In this document: positions 61,456-64,000 of the stretch, piece by piece
Position numbering within the stretch: the stretch's first letter is position 1
How the letters are laid out: each line of letters opens with the position of its first letter
Assembly (NCBI RefSeq): GCF_030035675.1
Contig: NC_084481.1
Location: 234,328,927-234,392,926 of the forward strand
DNA: 64,000 nt
Reading direction: 5' to 3'
Source: Rhineura floridana
Taxonomy: Eukaryota; Chordata; Lepidosauria; Squamata; Rhineuridae
Position numbers and translations under genes: made by a program
Notes under the pieces: model-generated
The model's database searches: none
What the model was told of the DNA's origin: nothing
Seen by the model: only the letters and a program-made list of their open reading frames with translations

Positions 61456-63828
61456 GTGAGGGTTGTGCGGGGCTGCCGTCCCCCTCCCCAGCTATCCCCT
61501 CAGCCGGCCTCGTCAGCTCGGTGGAAGGCTGGGAAGGCCGCGGCGTTGACCCCCGAGGCCGGCGGAGCCCCGCTCGAAAGACCCTCGGAGGGGATCCTCC
61601 CTCTTGATTCCCACCCGCCGCCAGGAGGGCCTCCGAGGGTTTAGCGCCCCATAAAAAAACGCACCCCCGAGGTTATCTGGGGGCCTCCAGAAGGTGCCTG
61701 CCCGCTTGCAAGGCAGAAAAGCAACAGGGGCGACTTGGTACCAACGGGGGGGGGGAATACGGAGGAGAGAAGAAGCTCCACTGGTTGAATTTCTGCCTGC
61801 GGAATCATCGTTGTTATTATAATTTTCCGGCCCACGCTTCTGTGGCAGTTAAGAACAACCTGGCAGGCCGAAGTTCAGGCAGTGAAGCTTTCCCTAGCGC
61901 TTTCTTTCTGTGCTAGGGAAGGGCCTTTGCTCAGTAGTAGAGCACCAGCTTGGCGTGGCGGAGGCCCTAGGTTTAATTCATGGCAATTCCCGGTAGGACT
62001 GGGAGAGACTGCCGCCTGAAACCCTGGAGAGCGACTGCCAGTCAGTGTAGGCAGTTCTGAGCTAGATGATGCGACTCAGTATAAGGCTGCGCTGCTGTGT
62101 CGTATTTCACCACCTGAAGTTCTGGCTGAAGACAGGCTGCTGTCAAAGGGTGTTTCGAGACAGGAGCTTAATATTGCACATGGGTCATTGGCAACTGATG
62201 TTTTTAAAAGAAACTTAACAGATTTTTCCACAGAAAGGTAAATCTGGATTAAAGTGGAGGGGAATGTAGGCTAGCGTTTTTGATGCCAATAGCATTGTAC
62301 AGACACTGTAAAAAGCATGCACGCATGAGGAGTACTGATCCCCTGTATTTACCTAAATACAGAATGTTTTTTGAGAAGCCAGCCATTTTAATGATTGTTC
62401 TTTAACGTTTTTATGGTGCTGTATTCCACCCTGAAGTTTTGCAAAAGGGTAGTATGTAAATACTTTTGTATAAATAAATACACCTGGAAGCACCCAAAGC
62501 CACAGGAGAAGCAATGCTGGAAAAGTGGCAGCTGTGCCATTGAAATGCTCACAGGAGCCCTGCTGGGACTGGGAGATGGGTTATATCTGTACTAGAGGCT
62601 CTGAGAAAGGACAAGCAAGTAAGGTTTCCACCTTTTTCTTCTTGTGAAGGATTCTATACATCTTGAATTAGGTGCAGGCAGAACATTGCTTTACAGGCAA
62701 AAATTCAGTAGGTGCAGTTCCCCCTCCAGCATGAAGATGGGGAAAAGTGTATCTGTTGAATGGCTGCTGGTTGTGCAATTGTTAAAAGCCTGATGGGTTT
62801 ACATAGTCTCCATCATATAGCTCTATGAACTAGCATCACTGAGACCCATATAACCCTTTCGGAGGTGTCACCTTCCCCTTAGCACCCTTTTGTGCCATAC
62901 CTAGCAAACCTAGAGCTCCATGCAGGAAAAGGAGTGAATTGTTGCTCTGGCCAGACCTTGCAGCCCCACACTCTTCTGCCCCTGTTCCTAGTTGAGGGAG
63001 TGTTTGGGGTTTCTATTTTGGAACTGGAGGGTGCACAGTAATTGAACTGTTCCTGGCCTGTTTCACTTAAGACTATGCATAGTCACTATGGGGAATTGTA
63101 TGGTTAGATTTTTCTCATTAAAACATGGGGCCATAGCTGTGGCATAGCACATGTTTTGCATGCAGACGATTGTGAGGATAAAATGGGAAGAACCTTGTAT
63201 GCCCCCCTTGGGAGAAGGGCAGGGTATGCATTTAACAAATGAACTCCCCTGTTAAAAGGCTGAGATGGAAGAACAGGTGATGTGAAAAACAAGCTGAACA
63301 GCTTTTGCCAGAGTAGACCAGAGGTGGTAGGCATTTTGCGCAGAATTGCCATGCTTTGTCCACTTACTTTTTATAAGGCATCCACGCCATGCTGCCCAAT
63401 TGTTATTCTGCATTTTCCTTGCAGCTCTTTTTCAGACTGCAGAAATTCTGACTTTTTCAGGAGAACGGAAGACCAGTGGGATCTCTACAGATGTAAATGC
63501 CTTTGGTGTCACTTTTCTATTTTTTTTTAAAGGGTGGGGTTTTGGCGTGGGCTATGATGTATTGGGAAAGTAGCTCAGCCCACATAATCAGTCTTTTACG
63601 CATAAACGTAATCCTTTCACAGAAATTGTCTGATAGCTATTTACTGAAACACTTTGGTAGTATGCTGTAGCATATGGTTTTCAGATGTTCTTTTCAAACA
63701 CCTTTTTAATAGCACCTTTGATGTTGCTGTTGTTGGCGCTGGAATTGTGGGGCTGGCGTTGGCCAGGGAGCTGAGCCTGCTGCATCCATCCCTCATTTTT
63801 GGAGTGCTGGAAAAGGAGAAGGAGCTGG
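61340..63828 (+). CDS. L2HGDH: L2HGDH, L-2-hydroxyglutarate dehydrogenase (5' part)
   Basis: L2HGDH is an FAD-dependent mitochondrial enzyme that oxidises L-2-hydroxyglutarate to 2-oxoglutarate. Two coding exons are here (61340-61455 and 63713-63828); the rest lies beyond the right edge. Exon 1 encodes 38 residues starting [10 protein letters not shown], rich in R, A and H with no acidic cluster, typical of a mitochondrial import signal and poorly conserved. Exon 2 encodes the start of the Rossmann fold: [19 protein letters not shown] with the GxGxxG FAD motif at residues 47-52, then [15 protein letters not shown], as in human. The exons join through AG|C (S39). It is divergent from DMAC2L. 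Confidence 0.94.
61456..63712 (+). other. L2HGDH: L2HGDH intron 1
   Basis: A tRNA-derived SINE (61917-62098) and a SINE-like fragment at about 63124-63243 (ggccatagctgtggcatagc, ttttgcatgcaga, attgtgaggataaaatggga). Nothing recognised in 62099-63123 and 63244-63712. Confidence 0.5.
61917..62098 (+). repeat. tRNA-derived SINE
   Basis: agggcctttgctcagtagta head, ggtttaattcatgg B-box region, gggagagactgccgcctgaa, cagtcagtgtaggcagttct, actcagtataaggctgc end. Confidence 0.88.
63713..63828 (+). CDS. L2HGDH: L2HGDH coding exon 2 (FAD-binding motif)
   Basis: Acceptor ctttttaatag, donor gtatga. Completes S39, encodes residues 40-77 and the first base of codon 78. Confidence 0.94.
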
Positions 63829-64000
63829 GTATGATATCTGAATCTGAAAAAAAAAGAGCTCATTGCCTTCTTATTATTTTCACTCAGGTATTTTTAACTT
63901 TCCTAGTACCCCATCTTCCAAATTTGGTGGTAGTTTTTAAAATGCTTATTAAAAGATAGTCTAATTAGGCATAGCCCATCAGGAGCTCCTTCTGCATAGG
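63829..64000 (+). other. L2HGDH: L2HGDH intron 2, start
   Basis: Only the first 170 bases are in the window; nothing recognised. Confidence 0.5.

Larger units (their letters stand above)
60800..61650. promoter_or_regulatory. CpG island, bidirectional DMAC2L/L2HGDH promoter
   Basis: Very CpG-rich and GC-rich, no TATA box, GC-box-like gggcggcgggg at about 61033 and GGAA (ETS-type) motifs near 61160. The L2HGDH start codon (61340, +) and the likely DMAC2L first exon (donor at 61194, -) lie back to back within it, only about 150 bp apart. Long open frames on both strands here are composition artefacts. Confidence 0.8.

Noticed and set aside
60699-61607. A 302-codon plus-strand open frame over the DMAC2L/L2HGDH promoter
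   Set aside because: GC-rich artefact; the true L2HGDH exon 1 is in another frame and is supported by exact splicing to exon 2.

Overview
This is a vertebrate nuclear genome window, almost certainly from a squamate reptile (lizard or snake lineage). The genes have vertebrate exon structure with GT-AG introns. The repeats are the typical squamate mix: BovB LINEs, SINEs ending in the BovB tail, several L2-clade LINE families, CR1 LINEs, tRNA-derived SINEs and many short palindromic hAT-like MITEs. I cannot name the species.

Four genes are present in the order and relative orientation known from human 14q (written in reverse): the 3' end of MAP4K5 (+, last coding exon 1246-1333), complete coding CDKL1 (+, nine coding exons, 9216-49026), complete coding DMAC2L/ATP5S (-, four coding exons, 58716-53549) and the first two coding exons of L2HGDH (+, 61340-61455 and 63713-63828, running off the right edge). 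Every exon junction was read by hand; the phases join exactly and give proteins of 352 aa (CDKL1) and 200 aa (DMAC2L). CDKL1 and DMAC2L converge. DMAC2L and L2HGDH diverge from one CpG island (about 60.8-61.65 kb). A second CpG island (about 5.93-7.11 kb) is the probable CDKL1 promoter. CDKL1 is a CMGC kinase linked to cilia; DMAC2L and L2HGDH are both mitochondrial, so the shared promoter serves two mitochondrial proteins.

Most of the remaining DNA is transposon-derived. The 23.5-kb first coding intron of CDKL1 (9384-32917) is the main landing zone. It holds a nearly complete CR1 (about 11.6-15.0 kb, one 2-bp deletion visible against a second copy at 56.6-57.6 kb), an LTR fossil next to it, an L1-type element with ORF1 but no ORF2 bounded by a 15-bp target duplication (20504-22466), a young L2-clade LINE with a 778-codon open frame (23338-25854), and a Ty3/Gypsy fossil sitting inside a split hAT-like foldback element (23015-27002).

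The best candidates for something undescribed are the ORF1-only L1 (a squamate analogue of mammalian HAL1), the foldback family with an internal cargo, a CR1-junction segment copied about 0.7 kb away as filler DNA inside a DMAC2L intron, two unclassified dispersed repeats seen twice each, and a SINE that ends about 25 bp before the CDKL1 exon 8 acceptor. No CRISPR, operon or prokaryote-type system is present. Repeat boundaries are approximate unless a target duplication is stated.
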